Assembly (NCBI GenBank): GCA_902494065.1
Contig: CABURZ010000002.1
Location: 1-39,235 of the forward strand
DNA: 39,235 nt
Origin: an uncultured Sneathia sp.
GTDB lineage: Bacteria; Fusobacteriota; Fusobacteriia; Fusobacteriales; Leptotrichiaceae
Direction of reading: 5' to 3'
The notes below the pieces were generated by a model. That model worked only from the letters and a program-made list of their open reading frames with translations. It was not told the DNA's origin and ran no database searches. Below are positions 14,840 through 21,574 of the stretch, one piece after another (position 1 is the stretch's first letter; each line of letters begins with the position of its first letter). Position numbers and translations under genes: made by a program.

Positions 14840-15740
14840 TAATTTCTTAGAAATTAATCCCATTATAAAAGAAGCATTAGATAACAATAAACCTGTTATA
14901 GCTCTAGAATCAACAATAATTTCACACGGTATGCCATACCCAAAAAATGTAGAAACAGCCCTAGAGGTTGAAAAATTAGTTAAAGAAGCAGGTTGCGTAC
15001 CAGCTACTATAGGAATTATACATGGAAAATTAAAAATTGGTTTAACTAGCGAAGAAATTGAAATTTTAGGTAAAGAAGGATTAAATGTTATAAAAGTAAG
15101 TAGACGTGACATACCATATGTTGTTGCAAACAAATTAAATGGTGCTACAACTGTTGCAGGTACTATGATAGCAAGCCATCTAGCTGGAATTAAAATTTTT
15201 GCAACTGGTGGTATAGGAGGTGTTCACAGAGGTGCACAAACTACTATGGACATATCTGCTGACCTTGATGAATTATCTAAAACTAGTGTTGCTGTAGTAT
15301 GTGCTGGTGCAAAATCAATATTAGATTTAAAATTAACTTTAGAATATCTTGAAACTAAAGGTGTACCAGTTTTAGGATATAAGACTAAAGAATTACCTGC
15401 ATTTTTCACAAGTAAATCAGGATTTGAATTAGATTACAAGATGAATAGTGCAAAAGAAATAGCGGATCTTTTAAATACTAAGTGGAATCTTGGCTTAGAA
15501 GGCGGAGTAGTTATAGCAAACCCTATACCACACGAATTTGAAATGGACGCAAAATTAATAGAAGATGTTATAGAAAAAGCAGTTGAAAAAGCTGAATCTT
15601 TAGGTATACATGGTAAAGATACTACACCTTTCTTATTGGATGAAATACAAAAAGTAACTGGCGGAAATTCACTCGAAGCTAACATACACCTTGTATTTAA
15701 CAACGTTAAATTAGCTTGTGAAATTGCAAAGAATATGTAA
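14829..15740 (+). CDS. psuG: pseudouridine-5'-phosphate glycosidase
   Basis: PsuG cleaves the C-C glycosidic bond of pseudouridine 5'-phosphate to uracil and ribose 5-phosphate, allowing the base from RNA turnover to be reused. 303 residues from the ATG at 14829. Three ATGs (14820, 14823, 14829) are in frame and the last has the right spacing from AGGAG at 14815-14819. Conserved blocks are KPVIALESTIISHGMPYP (near 20-40), KVSRRDIPYV (about 90), FATGGIGGVHRGAQ (about 127), the CAGAKSILDL block with the Schiff-base Lys (about 160) and ANPIPHEFEM. They match E. coli PsuG throughout. The gene overlaps the kinase by 11 bases. Confidence 0.97.
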   Translation: MNFNNFLEINPIIKEALDNNKPVIALESTIISHGMPYPKNVETALEVEKLVKEAGCVPATIGIIHGKLKIGLTSEEIEILGKEGLNVIKVSRRDIPYVVANKLNGATTVAGTMIASHLAGIKIFATGGIGGVHRGAQTTMDISADLDELSKTSVAVVCAGAKSILDLKLTLEYLETKGVPVLGYKTKELPAFFTSKSGFELDYKMNSAKEIADLLNTKWNLGLEGGVVIANPIPHEFEMDAKLIEDVIEKAVEKAESLGIHGKDTTPFLLDEIQKVTGGNSLEANIHLVFNNVKLACEIAKNM

Positions 15741-15741
15741 T

Positions 15742-16644
15742 ATGAAAATATATATTGCTCCCATGTCAGGGATAACTGATTTTTCATATAGACAAATTTT
15801 AAAAAAATTTAAACCTGATTTAATGTATACTGAAATGGTTAATTCTACACTATTTTTAAGAGAAAACAAAAAAACTCTTAATACAATAATGCGTATGAGT
15901 AATGATGAAAATACTGGCATACAATTATTTGGCTCAAATATGCAAGAATTATATGAAAATTTTTGTAAATTGAATAATTTGGGGTACAAAAATTTATTAC
16001 TAAATATGGGCTGTTCTAAACCAAAAATTTTAAAACATGGTAGTGGAGCTAATCTTTTATATAGAATAGATGATATTAACGCTTTACTTCAAAGGTTAAA
16101 TACAGTTGGTATTAAAGTTTCTCTTAAGATAAGATTAAATGAAAATATAGACGAGTTATTTAAATTAGCTAACGATAATATGATACCTTATCTTTGCGTA
16201 CATACAAGGACTAAATATGATGACCTAAAAACAACTAGTTCAAATTTTAATGAATTAGAAAGATTAAGCAAATTAAAAAGAAACTTTGACTTTATCGCAA
16301 ATGGTGGAATTTATAGTCTAGAAGATTACAAAAAAATTAAAAGTCTTAGTATTGATGGTATAATGCTTGCTCAAGGTATAATAGGTAATCCTTGGTTAAT
16401 TAGAGAAATTAAAGAACAAAAAATATACAATCCTTCATTAGATGAAGTAAAAAAAACTTTAATAGAACATATCAATTTTTTAAAAGAAGATAAGGGTGAA
16501 AAAAAAGCTGCCCTTGAAATCAATAAATTTATTGAGCCATATTTAAAAAGATTTAACATATCCGTAGACAATATTATTTTAGAAGAAGATTTTGAGAAGA
16601 AAACCCAATTAATAGAAAGGGGCTGTTGCAAATTTAAAAAGTGA
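15742..16644 (+). CDS. dus: tRNA-dihydrouridine synthase with element-derived C-terminus
   Basis: FMN/NADPH-dependent reduction of uridine to dihydrouridine in tRNA D-loops. Starts at ATG 15742, one base after psuG; an in-frame GTG at 15718 lies inside psuG and is unlikely. The TIM barrel carries IYIAPMSGITDFSYR at the N-terminus, the catalytic Cys in LNMGCSKPK (about 90), Lys in VSLKIRL (about 131) and VHTRT (about 155). Residues 293-300 (RGCCKFKK) and the stop are read from the GGGGCTGTTGCAAATTT repeat starting at 16619, so the original C-terminus was replaced. The core of 292 residues keeps the catalytic barrel and part of the helical domain, so activity may persist. Which D position it modifies is not determinable. 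Confidence 0.92.
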   Translation: MKIYIAPMSGITDFSYRQILKKFKPDLMYTEMVNSTLFLRENKKTLNTIMRMSNDENTGIQLFGSNMQELYENFCKLNNLGYKNLLLNMGCSKPKILKHGSGANLLYRIDDINALLQRLNTVGIKVSLKIRLNENIDELFKLANDNMIPYLCVHTRTKYDDLKTTSSNFNELERLSKLKRNFDFIANGGIYSLEDYKKIKSLSIDGIMLAQGIIGNPWLIREIKEQKIYNPSLDEVKKTLIEHINFLKEDKGEKKAALEINKFIEPYLKRFNISVDNIILEEDFEKKTQLIERGCCKFKK

Positions 16645-16675
16645 TAGTCAAAAGTAAAGAAAAAGGTGTCAAATT
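16619..16675 (+). repeat. 57-bp dispersed repeat, copy B
   Basis: Second copy of the repeat at 4356-4412, in the same orientation, with mismatches at positions 7 and 51 only. It supplies the last codons and stop of dus and the 5' half of a terminator hairpin. No matching right end (TTGCAACAGCCCC) is visible nearby, so it is a solo end or a deletion scar. Confidence 0.92.
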
Positions 16676-16697
16676 AAAATTTGGCACTTTTTTTCAT
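16661..16697. terminator. bidirectional terminator at the repeat junction
   Basis: 14-bp stem (16661-16674 with 16679-16692, two G-U pairs), a short A-rich loop and a T run on the plus side ending at 16694. Its left arm is repeat sequence. It lies between convergent dus and the outer-membrane gene. Confidence 0.75.
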
Positions 16698-17487
16698 CGC
16701 CATATTTCATACCTAATGCATATGAATGTATATAATCAATATCTCCTTTAAATTCTTTTTTCTTTTCGAATAAATCTTTATCTCCTAAATATTGATCTTT
16801 AAAATTCATTTCATCATTAAATTGATGCTTAAATCTAAATTGACCATTCAACTCTAAATCTTTCATAACATCATATTTAGCTTCAGCTAGCAATGATACA
16901 TATTTTAAAGCATCGTTAGTTTTTGGAGTGCTTTTGTATGAGTGTTTAACTTCTACTTCTGCTTTAATATCTTTAAGTGGTGCGTAATTTCCTTTAACAT
17001 ATGCTTTATGTGTAGATGTTACTGCTTTTGCATAATCCGTTACTTCAAATGGGAATGTAGTCTTAGTGTTTACTCCTAATTTAAGGTCTTTTGCTACTTC
17101 GTAATTAACGTCTGCTTCTAATTCTGCGTTACCTTTTTTGAAGTTTAATGCATCATCAACTTTTGGATTTAATGTACCTTTAACATATAAGTTTACACCT
17201 TTAATTTCTGGTAAATCATATTTAACAAATACATTTGAGTGATTAAATAAGTTGTTTAATAGTTTGTTTTGTTCCATAGGAACTTTTACATCTTCTACTT
17301 TAAATTCTCCGCCAAAACTTAAACCAGTATCTTTTACCTTAACTTCAGTTTTAACTCCTGCTTTATTTACTGTATATACACCTTTTGTTTGTCCAGCATC
17401 AAATGATCCTGTATTTTCATTAAAAAATTCTACACTTCCTGTAGTTCCTGCTGCCATTGTAACAACAGCTAATAAGCTTGATAACAT
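16669..17487 (-). pseudogene. outer-membrane beta-barrel-like protein, probably damaged at both ends
   Basis: The visible product has alternating beta-strand repeats rich in Lys/Glu (NYEVAKDLKLGVNTK, NYAPLKDIKAEVEVKHSY, KYDVMKDLELNGQFRFKHQF), like strands of a surface-exposed beta-barrel. The family is not recognised. The first ATG (17487) starts inside the hydrophobic core of a signal peptide (LSSLLAVVTMAAG). The charged part GLKKEKTLM is encoded in frame just upstream, but no ATG, GTG or TTG precedes it before a stop, so the start has been lost. At the other end the last residues (KKCQILI) come from the repeat/terminator junction. It is probably a remnant. Secretion and function cannot be assumed. 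Confidence 0.6.
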
Positions 17488-17618
17488 TAATGTTTTTTCT
17501 TTTTTTAATCCTTTTACATAGATTTTTTCGTATTATTTATTAACCAACATTCTATCTCTATTTAAATATTGAATTATATATTTAATCATTTCTTTAGTTT
17601 TGAAAGCTTTTTCTAAAT

Positions 17619-17647
17619 TTTACATTCTTTTTTTTTTATGATATAAT
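17619..17647 (+). promoter_or_regulatory. promoter of yebC
   Basis: TTTACA (17619-17624), 17-base spacer, TATAAT (17642-17647), then GGAGG before the ATG at 17676. Confidence 0.75.
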
Positions 17648-17675
17648 TTAATAAGATTTTTTATGGAGGAAATAT

Positions 17676-18389
17676 ATGGGAAGACACGGTACAATAGCAG
17701 GTCGTAAAGAAGCACAAGATAAAAAAAGAGCTGCTGCATTTACAAAATACGTTAGATTGATAACTGTAGCCGCAAGAGATGGTGCAGATCCTGACTATAA
17801 TGTAGCATTAAAACATGCTATAGAAAAAGCAAAAGGTATTAACATGCCTAACGACAACATTCAAAGAGCAATAAAAAAAGGTAGTGGAGCAGATGGAAGT
17901 GTTTCATTTGATTCATTAAATTACGAAGGTTATGGTCCTGGTAGTGTTGCGATTATAGTAGAAATATTAACAGATAACAGAAATAGAACTGCTTCATCAG
18001 TAAAAAGCTTATTTGATAAATTTGGTGGAAATGTTGGTACTCCTGGTTGTGTATCATACATGTTCAACAGAAAAGGTACTATAGAAATAGAAAGAGAAGA
18101 AAACGTTACTGATGATGATATTATGGAAGTTGCATTAGATGCTGGTATGGATGATATCACTACTTACGATGACTCATTCTACATTACAACACCTATAGAA
18201 AATTTTGACGCCGTTTGTGACGCATTAAAAAATGCTGGATACAAATTGTTAGATTCAGATCTAGCATATGTTCCAACAATAGAAGTAGAAAATATTTCAG
18301 ATGCAGACAAAGAAAGACTATTCAAATTAATTGATGCTCTTGAAGATAACGATGATGTACAAAAAGTTCATCATAATTGTAAATTATAG
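17676..18389 (+). CDS. yebC: YebC/PmpR-family regulatory or translation factor
   Basis: Cytoplasmic protein of the YebC family, described both as a transcriptional regulator (PmpR) and as a factor relieving ribosome stalling. 237 residues and colinear with the family throughout: MGRHGTIAGRKEAQDKKRAAAFTKY at the N-terminus, NMPNDNIQRAIKKG (about 55-68), YEGYGPG (about 86-92) and the acidic C-terminal domain. The start is fixed by GGAGG 8 bases upstream. Transcribed alone between its own promoter and a strong hairpin terminator. No neighbouring gene suggests a target. Confidence 0.95.
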   Translation: MGRHGTIAGRKEAQDKKRAAAFTKYVRLITVAARDGADPDYNVALKHAIEKAKGINMPNDNIQRAIKKGSGADGSVSFDSLNYEGYGPGSVAIIVEILTDNRNRTASSVKSLFDKFGGNVGTPGCVSYMFNRKGTIEIEREENVTDDDIMEVALDAGMDDITTYDDSFYITTPIENFDAVCDALKNAGYKLLDSDLAYVPTIEVENISDADKERLFKLIDALEDNDDVQKVHHNCKL

Positions 18390-18390
18390 T

Positions 18391-18420
18391 AGCTGGGAAA
18401 TCCCAGCTATTTTAATTTTT
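18391..18420. terminator. bidirectional terminator between yebC and the DUF1275 gene
   Basis: Perfect 8-bp GC-rich stem (18391-18398 with 18401-18408, AGCTGGGA arm) with an AA loop, then ATTTTAATTTTT on the plus strand. Confidence 0.88.
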
Positions 18421-19041
18421 ATGAACTAAATACATTACCAACATTAATGGCAATAGCATAAGCAGTATAGATGCTTCTTTTAATCTGTATATTAAATATC
18501 CTCCACATATTACACCACTTCCAAAACTAAGTATTACAAGTCCGTATATAACAGCACCTTCATAATCTTTGTTTACCAAATGTTGTATAAATTTTCTTGT
18601 ATTCCCTGTACACATAGTTGACATATATATTTTCTTTTTTATTTTCATAAAAGTTTGAATTTGTATAGCACTAAGCATAGATATCAAACAAACATCTATA
18701 ATAAATATATCTTTAGAACGCAATAAATATATCAAAACCACTAAAAACATTTCAAAGAAAATAACATATATTCTCCAATGTAGTCTATTTCTAGATAATT
18801 TCTTTTTAGCTATTATAGACAAAACTACTCCTATGCAAAATCCTAGAATAGGAAAAATATATTTAATTATTATGTTAAAATTTTTACTGTATAGGTTAAA
18901 TAACATCAAAACTATGTTACCTGTTATCGTAGTAGCAAATACATGCCCTTTTAACAAAAAAGAATATATTTCTAAAAATCCCCCTATAAATGTTAATAGC
19001 ATTGATACTTCTATTGATTCTGAAACTTGTTTTGTTTCCAT
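18412..19041 (-). CDS. DUF1275 (YoaK-like) membrane protein
   Basis: Integral membrane protein of 209 residues with about six hydrophobic segments. The N-terminal FIGGFLEIYSFLLKGHVFAT followed by TITGNIVLML matches the diagnostic DUF1275/YoaK pattern (GG..D.YSF...G.FA..QTGN). The family has no established biochemical role; transport has been suggested. The start has a GGTGGA ribosome site. A promoter lies upstream, back to back with that of the ROK repressor. A regulatory link between the two is possible but unproven. Confidence 0.85.
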   Translation of the reverse strand: METKQVSESIEVSMLLTFIGGFLEIYSFLLKGHVFATTITGNIVLMLFNLYSKNFNIIIKYIFPILGFCIGVVLSIIAKKKLSRNRLHWRIYVIFFEMFLVVLIYLLRSKDIFIIDVCLISMLSAIQIQTFMKIKKKIYMSTMCTGNTRKFIQHLVNKDYEGAVIYGLVILSFGSGVICGGYLIYRLKEASILLMLLPLMLVMYLVHKN

Positions 19042-19070
19042 TATATTCCACCTTTCACACCATCACACAT

Positions 19071-19099
19071 ATTTTATCAAAAATTTAACATTTTATCAA
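19071..19099 (-). promoter_or_regulatory. candidate promoter of the DUF1275 gene
   Basis: Minus-strand TTGATA (19094-19099), 17-base spacer, TAAAAT (19071-19076). The two boxes lie within tandem copies of TTTTTGATAAAATRT about 23 bp apart. Confidence 0.5.
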
Positions 19100-19134
19100 A
19101 AAAATTTTTACAATTAAAAAAGTTAAAAAAGTCC

Positions 19135-19163
19135 TTGCAATTAGTTTAAAAACAAGTTATCAT
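19135..19163 (+). promoter_or_regulatory. candidate promoter of the ROK repressor
   Basis: TTGCAA (19135-19140), 17-base spacer, TATCAT (19158-19163), then GAGG before the ATG at 19196. Confidence 0.6.
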
Positions 19164-19195
19164 TAAGTGAGAGCAAATAGAAATGAGGTAATTTT

Positions 19196-20323
19196 ATGAA
19201 AAAGCTTAATCACAATGATTATATTGCCTTAAACAGTATTCTGTTATCAAAAGAAATGTCTAGAGCAAAATTAGTAGATATTTTAGGCATAACAGCCCCA
19301 GCAGTTTTTAAAATTGTAAAAAAATTAACCGAAAAAAAACTAATTTTACCATCTAGCCAACTTTTACCATCTAATGGAGGTAGACCCCGTAGAGTACTTA
19401 TACTCAATAATAACTACAAAAAAATTGTTGGAATATTTTTATCAAATGATTATATTTCAACAACAATAGCAAAATTAGACGGTGAAATAATAGAAACAAG
19501 AGTTAGAAAACGTTCATATACCATGTTGCAAGTAAAATTAATAAAAATGTTGGTTGAAGAAATTGAATATGTTATAGAACAATATGGTAAGAATAACGTT
19601 GCAGGTATAGGACTTGCAATACCTGGTATAATTGATCCAAAAGCAGGTATAATAAAGAAATCGCATATTTTTAAAGGTGAAAATATACGTATAGAGCAAT
19701 ATATCTCTGACACTTTTGAAATACCTTGTGTTATTGAAAATGACATTCGTGCCATGCTTCATGCAGAAAAATTATTTGGAAATTTAAAAGAAGATAAAAA
19801 TGCATTTTTTGTATTCTTACAAAATGGTATAGGATCTTCTCTCTTAATAGATGATCAAATTCATGCAGGTGCCAACTTTGGTGCAGGTCAATTAGATAGT
19901 ACTTACAGTAACACTGATATAACACTTGGAAGTTATTGTGAAAATTCTAATATACTAGATAGACTTTCACATTACAAAAATGTTGATACAGAAAATATGA
20001 CAGTTTGTGACATTTTCAAAAAAGCAAACGAAAATATTGATCCATATAAAAGTTTAGTAGTTGATATGGGGCAAAAAATAGGACTTGCATTAAGCAATGT
20101 ATTAAAGATACTAGATATAGGTAAAATATTACTTGCAGGAAAATTATTAACAAACTATCCTTGTATGATAGACACTATAAAAGAAACTGTAGAAATTAAT
20201 ATAGATCAATCGTTATATAATAATACAGATATTAACTTTTCTAATTTAGAAAATATAGAAGCACTTGGTGCATTAGCACTTGTGATTAATAACTTATTTG
20301 AAGGAAAAAAATTAATAAAATAA
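19196..20323 (+). CDS. ROK-family transcriptional repressor (NagC/XylR-like)
   Basis: Sugar-responsive DNA-binding regulator, 375 residues. The N-terminal HTH (about 5-60, MSRAKLVDILGITAPAVFKIVKKL) is joined to a ROK effector domain (about 75-370) with IVGIFLSNDYISTTIAKLDG, GIGLAIPGIIDPKAG and PCVIENDIRAMLHAEK. The usual ROK zinc site (GE.GH...C.CG..GC.E) is not kept: the region reads GAGQLDSTYSNTDITLGSYCENSN. Kinase activity is not expected and effector binding may differ from NagC. Transcribed alone from its own promoter to a strong terminator. The target genes are probably sugar uptake genes elsewhere. Confidence 0.88.
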   Translation: MKKLNHNDYIALNSILLSKEMSRAKLVDILGITAPAVFKIVKKLTEKKLILPSSQLLPSNGGRPRRVLILNNNYKKIVGIFLSNDYISTTIAKLDGEIIETRVRKRSYTMLQVKLIKMLVEEIEYVIEQYGKNNVAGIGLAIPGIIDPKAGIIKKSHIFKGENIRIEQYISDTFEIPCVIENDIRAMLHAEKLFGNLKEDKNAFFVFLQNGIGSSLLIDDQIHAGANFGAGQLDSTYSNTDITLGSYCENSNILDRLSHYKNVDTENMTVCDIFKKANENIDPYKSLVVDMGQKIGLALSNVLKILDIGKILLAGKLLTNYPCMIDTIKETVEINIDQSLYNNTDINFSNLENIEALGALALVINNLFEGKKLIK

Positions 20324-20328
20324 AAAAA

Positions 20329-20366
20329 GAGCTAATTATATGTATAAAATTATAATTAGCTCTTAT
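20329..20366 (+). terminator. intrinsic terminator of the ROK repressor
   Basis: 13-bp stem (20329-20341 with 20352-20364, AAGAGCTAATTAT arm) with a 10-base loop and an AT tail. Confidence 0.85.
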
Positions 20367-20439
20367 TATATATTCCTTTATTCACATTCTTCTTTTTCTG
20401 CTGTTCACTTCATCCAAAAACGTTCAAAATAAAGGCTTC

Positions 20440-20598
20440 TCATTTCTTGCCCACCTTATTTACAAAGTACCTTTTTTCATTAAGAGCATTTTCAATCTCT
20501 GTTATTGCATGAATGTTTTCATCATCATTATTTAGTTCTTTCAAATTTTAAAGATATTCAAGCATTTTTTCTCGCTTGATTTTAGATAAATTCGCCAT
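20440..20598 (-). pseudogene. N-terminal remnant of a restriction-type DNA methyltransferase
   Basis: Starting at the ATG at 20596-20598, the frame reads MANLSKIKREKMLEYL, an in-frame TAA, NLKELNNDDENIHAITEIENALNEKRY, then unrelated residues to a TGA. As I recall, this closely follows the N-terminus of adenine-specific Mod-type methyltransferases (MANLS..KRE.ML..L..LK..H.DDE...AI.EIE..L.EKKYGLV). Everything beyond about residue 44, including the FxGxG and DPPY motifs, is missing, so the gene is dead. GTGAGG and the preceding small gene overlap its start as in an operon. Bases 20366-20439 hold only short frames. Confidence 0.65.
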
Positions 20599-20601
20599 TT
20601 C

Positions 20602-20758
20602 CTACCTCACTTTATTTACAAGACTCTTAACTAAGTCCTTATCTTCTATCTTCGTAATTCCAAAGCTATTTTTACCAGCATCTTTGATGGAAGCACCTAT
20701 ATGATAAACTTCAAATTTATCTATTATCAACAATGTCGAGATTTTTATCTTCTGTCAT
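20602..20758 (-). pseudogene. frameshifted small protein with HIGASIKDAGK motif
   Basis: A GGAGGT ribosome site precedes ATG 20756-20758: MTEDKNLDIVDN in one frame, then IDKFEVYHIGASIKDAGK...SLVNKVR in the next. Together they give about 51 residues ending at TAG 20602-20604, with one extra base around 20725. It overlaps the methyltransferase start region. I know the HIGAS.KD.GK motif only as a tail in small accessory-region proteins; function unknown. A 15-codon frame (MESQVLKDGGIYDRR) starting at 20792 overlaps its start. Confidence 0.5.
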
Positions 20759-20811
20759 AAATACCTCCATCTTTTAAAACTTGAGATTCCATTTTGCCAC
20801 CTCAAGTTTTT

Positions 20812-21022
20812 TTATTTCTTTTGCTCTATAATTGAAACCATATCTCTAAAATCAACACATTAATTTTGTTCCAATACGATATAAAACATCCATGCTTACA
20901 AACTCGCCTCTGCCCATTTTAGATATAGTTGCAGGAGATAATTCACAAGCATTTGCCAAATCTTTTTTATTCATATTTTTATCTATTAAAACTTTCCACA
21001 ATCCATTATAACTGACTTTCAT
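20812..21022 (-). pseudogene. Xre/Cro-type HTH regulator, frameshifted near the 3' end
   Basis: Starts at ATG 21020-21022 behind AAGGAG. MKVSYNGLWKVLIDKNMNKKDLANACELSPATIS... is a compact HTH_26/YozG-like Xre domain of the MKVSYNKLWK type. The frame stops at 20852 after 56 residues (GTKLMC). Shifting one base restores the family ending NVDFRDMVSIIEQKK to TAA at 20812, so there is a single indel near 20855. The DNA-binding helices are intact, so the short product could still bind DNA. Head gene of the decayed minus-strand cluster. Confidence 0.7.
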
Positions 21023-21075
21023 ATTTTCACTCCTTAATTATAAGTTTATGAAGTTATTTTATATAATATAACATT

Positions 21076-21399
21076 TTGGCTACAATTTTTAAAAAACTAA
21101 ATTATGAAAATGTGTTAAATAAATGTGATATTTCAGATTTAATCGACCATGAGCCAAATTCTATTTTTGAAATCATGCATATCATCTTTGACTACGAAAA
21201 GGAAATGAAATTCCGTCCCATTTCAGGAAATGGCGAGCCTACTGCTCTTTTATCCCATAATCCACATTTTGATAATTTTTTAGTCAAATGAGATGAAATG
21301 AGAAAGAAACACTATAACGGGAAAATTACAGATAAGGAATTTGAGGATTGGAAATTGTCTTCCCCGAAAAAATCTCGGTTCCTAAAAGGACATAAATAA
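21076..21399 (+). pseudogene. unrecognised small gene with an in-frame stop
   Basis: A TTG at 21076 (no ribosome site visible; possibly a mutated ATG) opens ATIFKKLNYENVLNKCDIS... through FRPISGNGEPTALLSHNP to FLVK, where TGA (21289-21291) interrupts. The same frame continues DEMRKKHYNGKITDKEFEDWK...KGHK to TAA at 21397-21399, 107 codons in all. TGA in place of TGG (Trp) would restore a single protein. No family is recognised; the tail HYNGKITDKEFEDWK looks like those of short proteins from mobile regions. Divergent from the Xre gene. Confidence 0.5.
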
Positions 21400-21400
21400 A

Positions 21401-21433
21401 CACAAAAAGACCGTAACAACTAAGCTACGGTCT
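21401..21433 (-). terminator. intrinsic terminator downstream of guaA
   Basis: 8-bp stem AGACCGTA (21408-21415) with 21426-21433; the minus strand continues with TTTTT. It could end the guaA operon, and its stem may also serve the plus-strand pseudogene. Confidence 0.75.
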
Positions 21434-21435
21434 AA

Positions 21436-21525
21436 TTATTTATAATTTCTTGTAAAGTCACTTGAATCTATTATTGGATTTATTCTTTTTGAAATCTTTA
21501 CCCAATTTTGTCCCAGTTGCTTATT
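21436..21525 (-). pseudogene. possible C-terminal stub of an unknown protein
   Basis: An open stretch between stops at 21526-21528 and 21436-21438 reads NKQLGQNWVKISKRINPII...FTRNYK, with protein-like composition and no start codon or ribosome site. It looks like the tail of a gene whose body was deleted, in keeping with the neighbouring remnants, but is too short to assign. Confidence 0.3.
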
Positions 21526-21574
21526 CTAACAGACTATAAGCCTTGAAAATAAGTCTTTTTCAGCAAAATATCTT

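Noticed and set aside
15718..15741. Upstream GTG start for dus, adding eight residues.
   Set aside because: It lies inside the end of psuG, has no ribosome site, and the family N-terminus begins at MKIYIAPMSG.
21289..21291. TGA as a recoded (selenocysteine or Trp) codon.
   Set aside because: Other genes in the window use TGA as a normal stop, no SECIS-like hairpin follows closely, and the surrounding genes are already pseudogenes.
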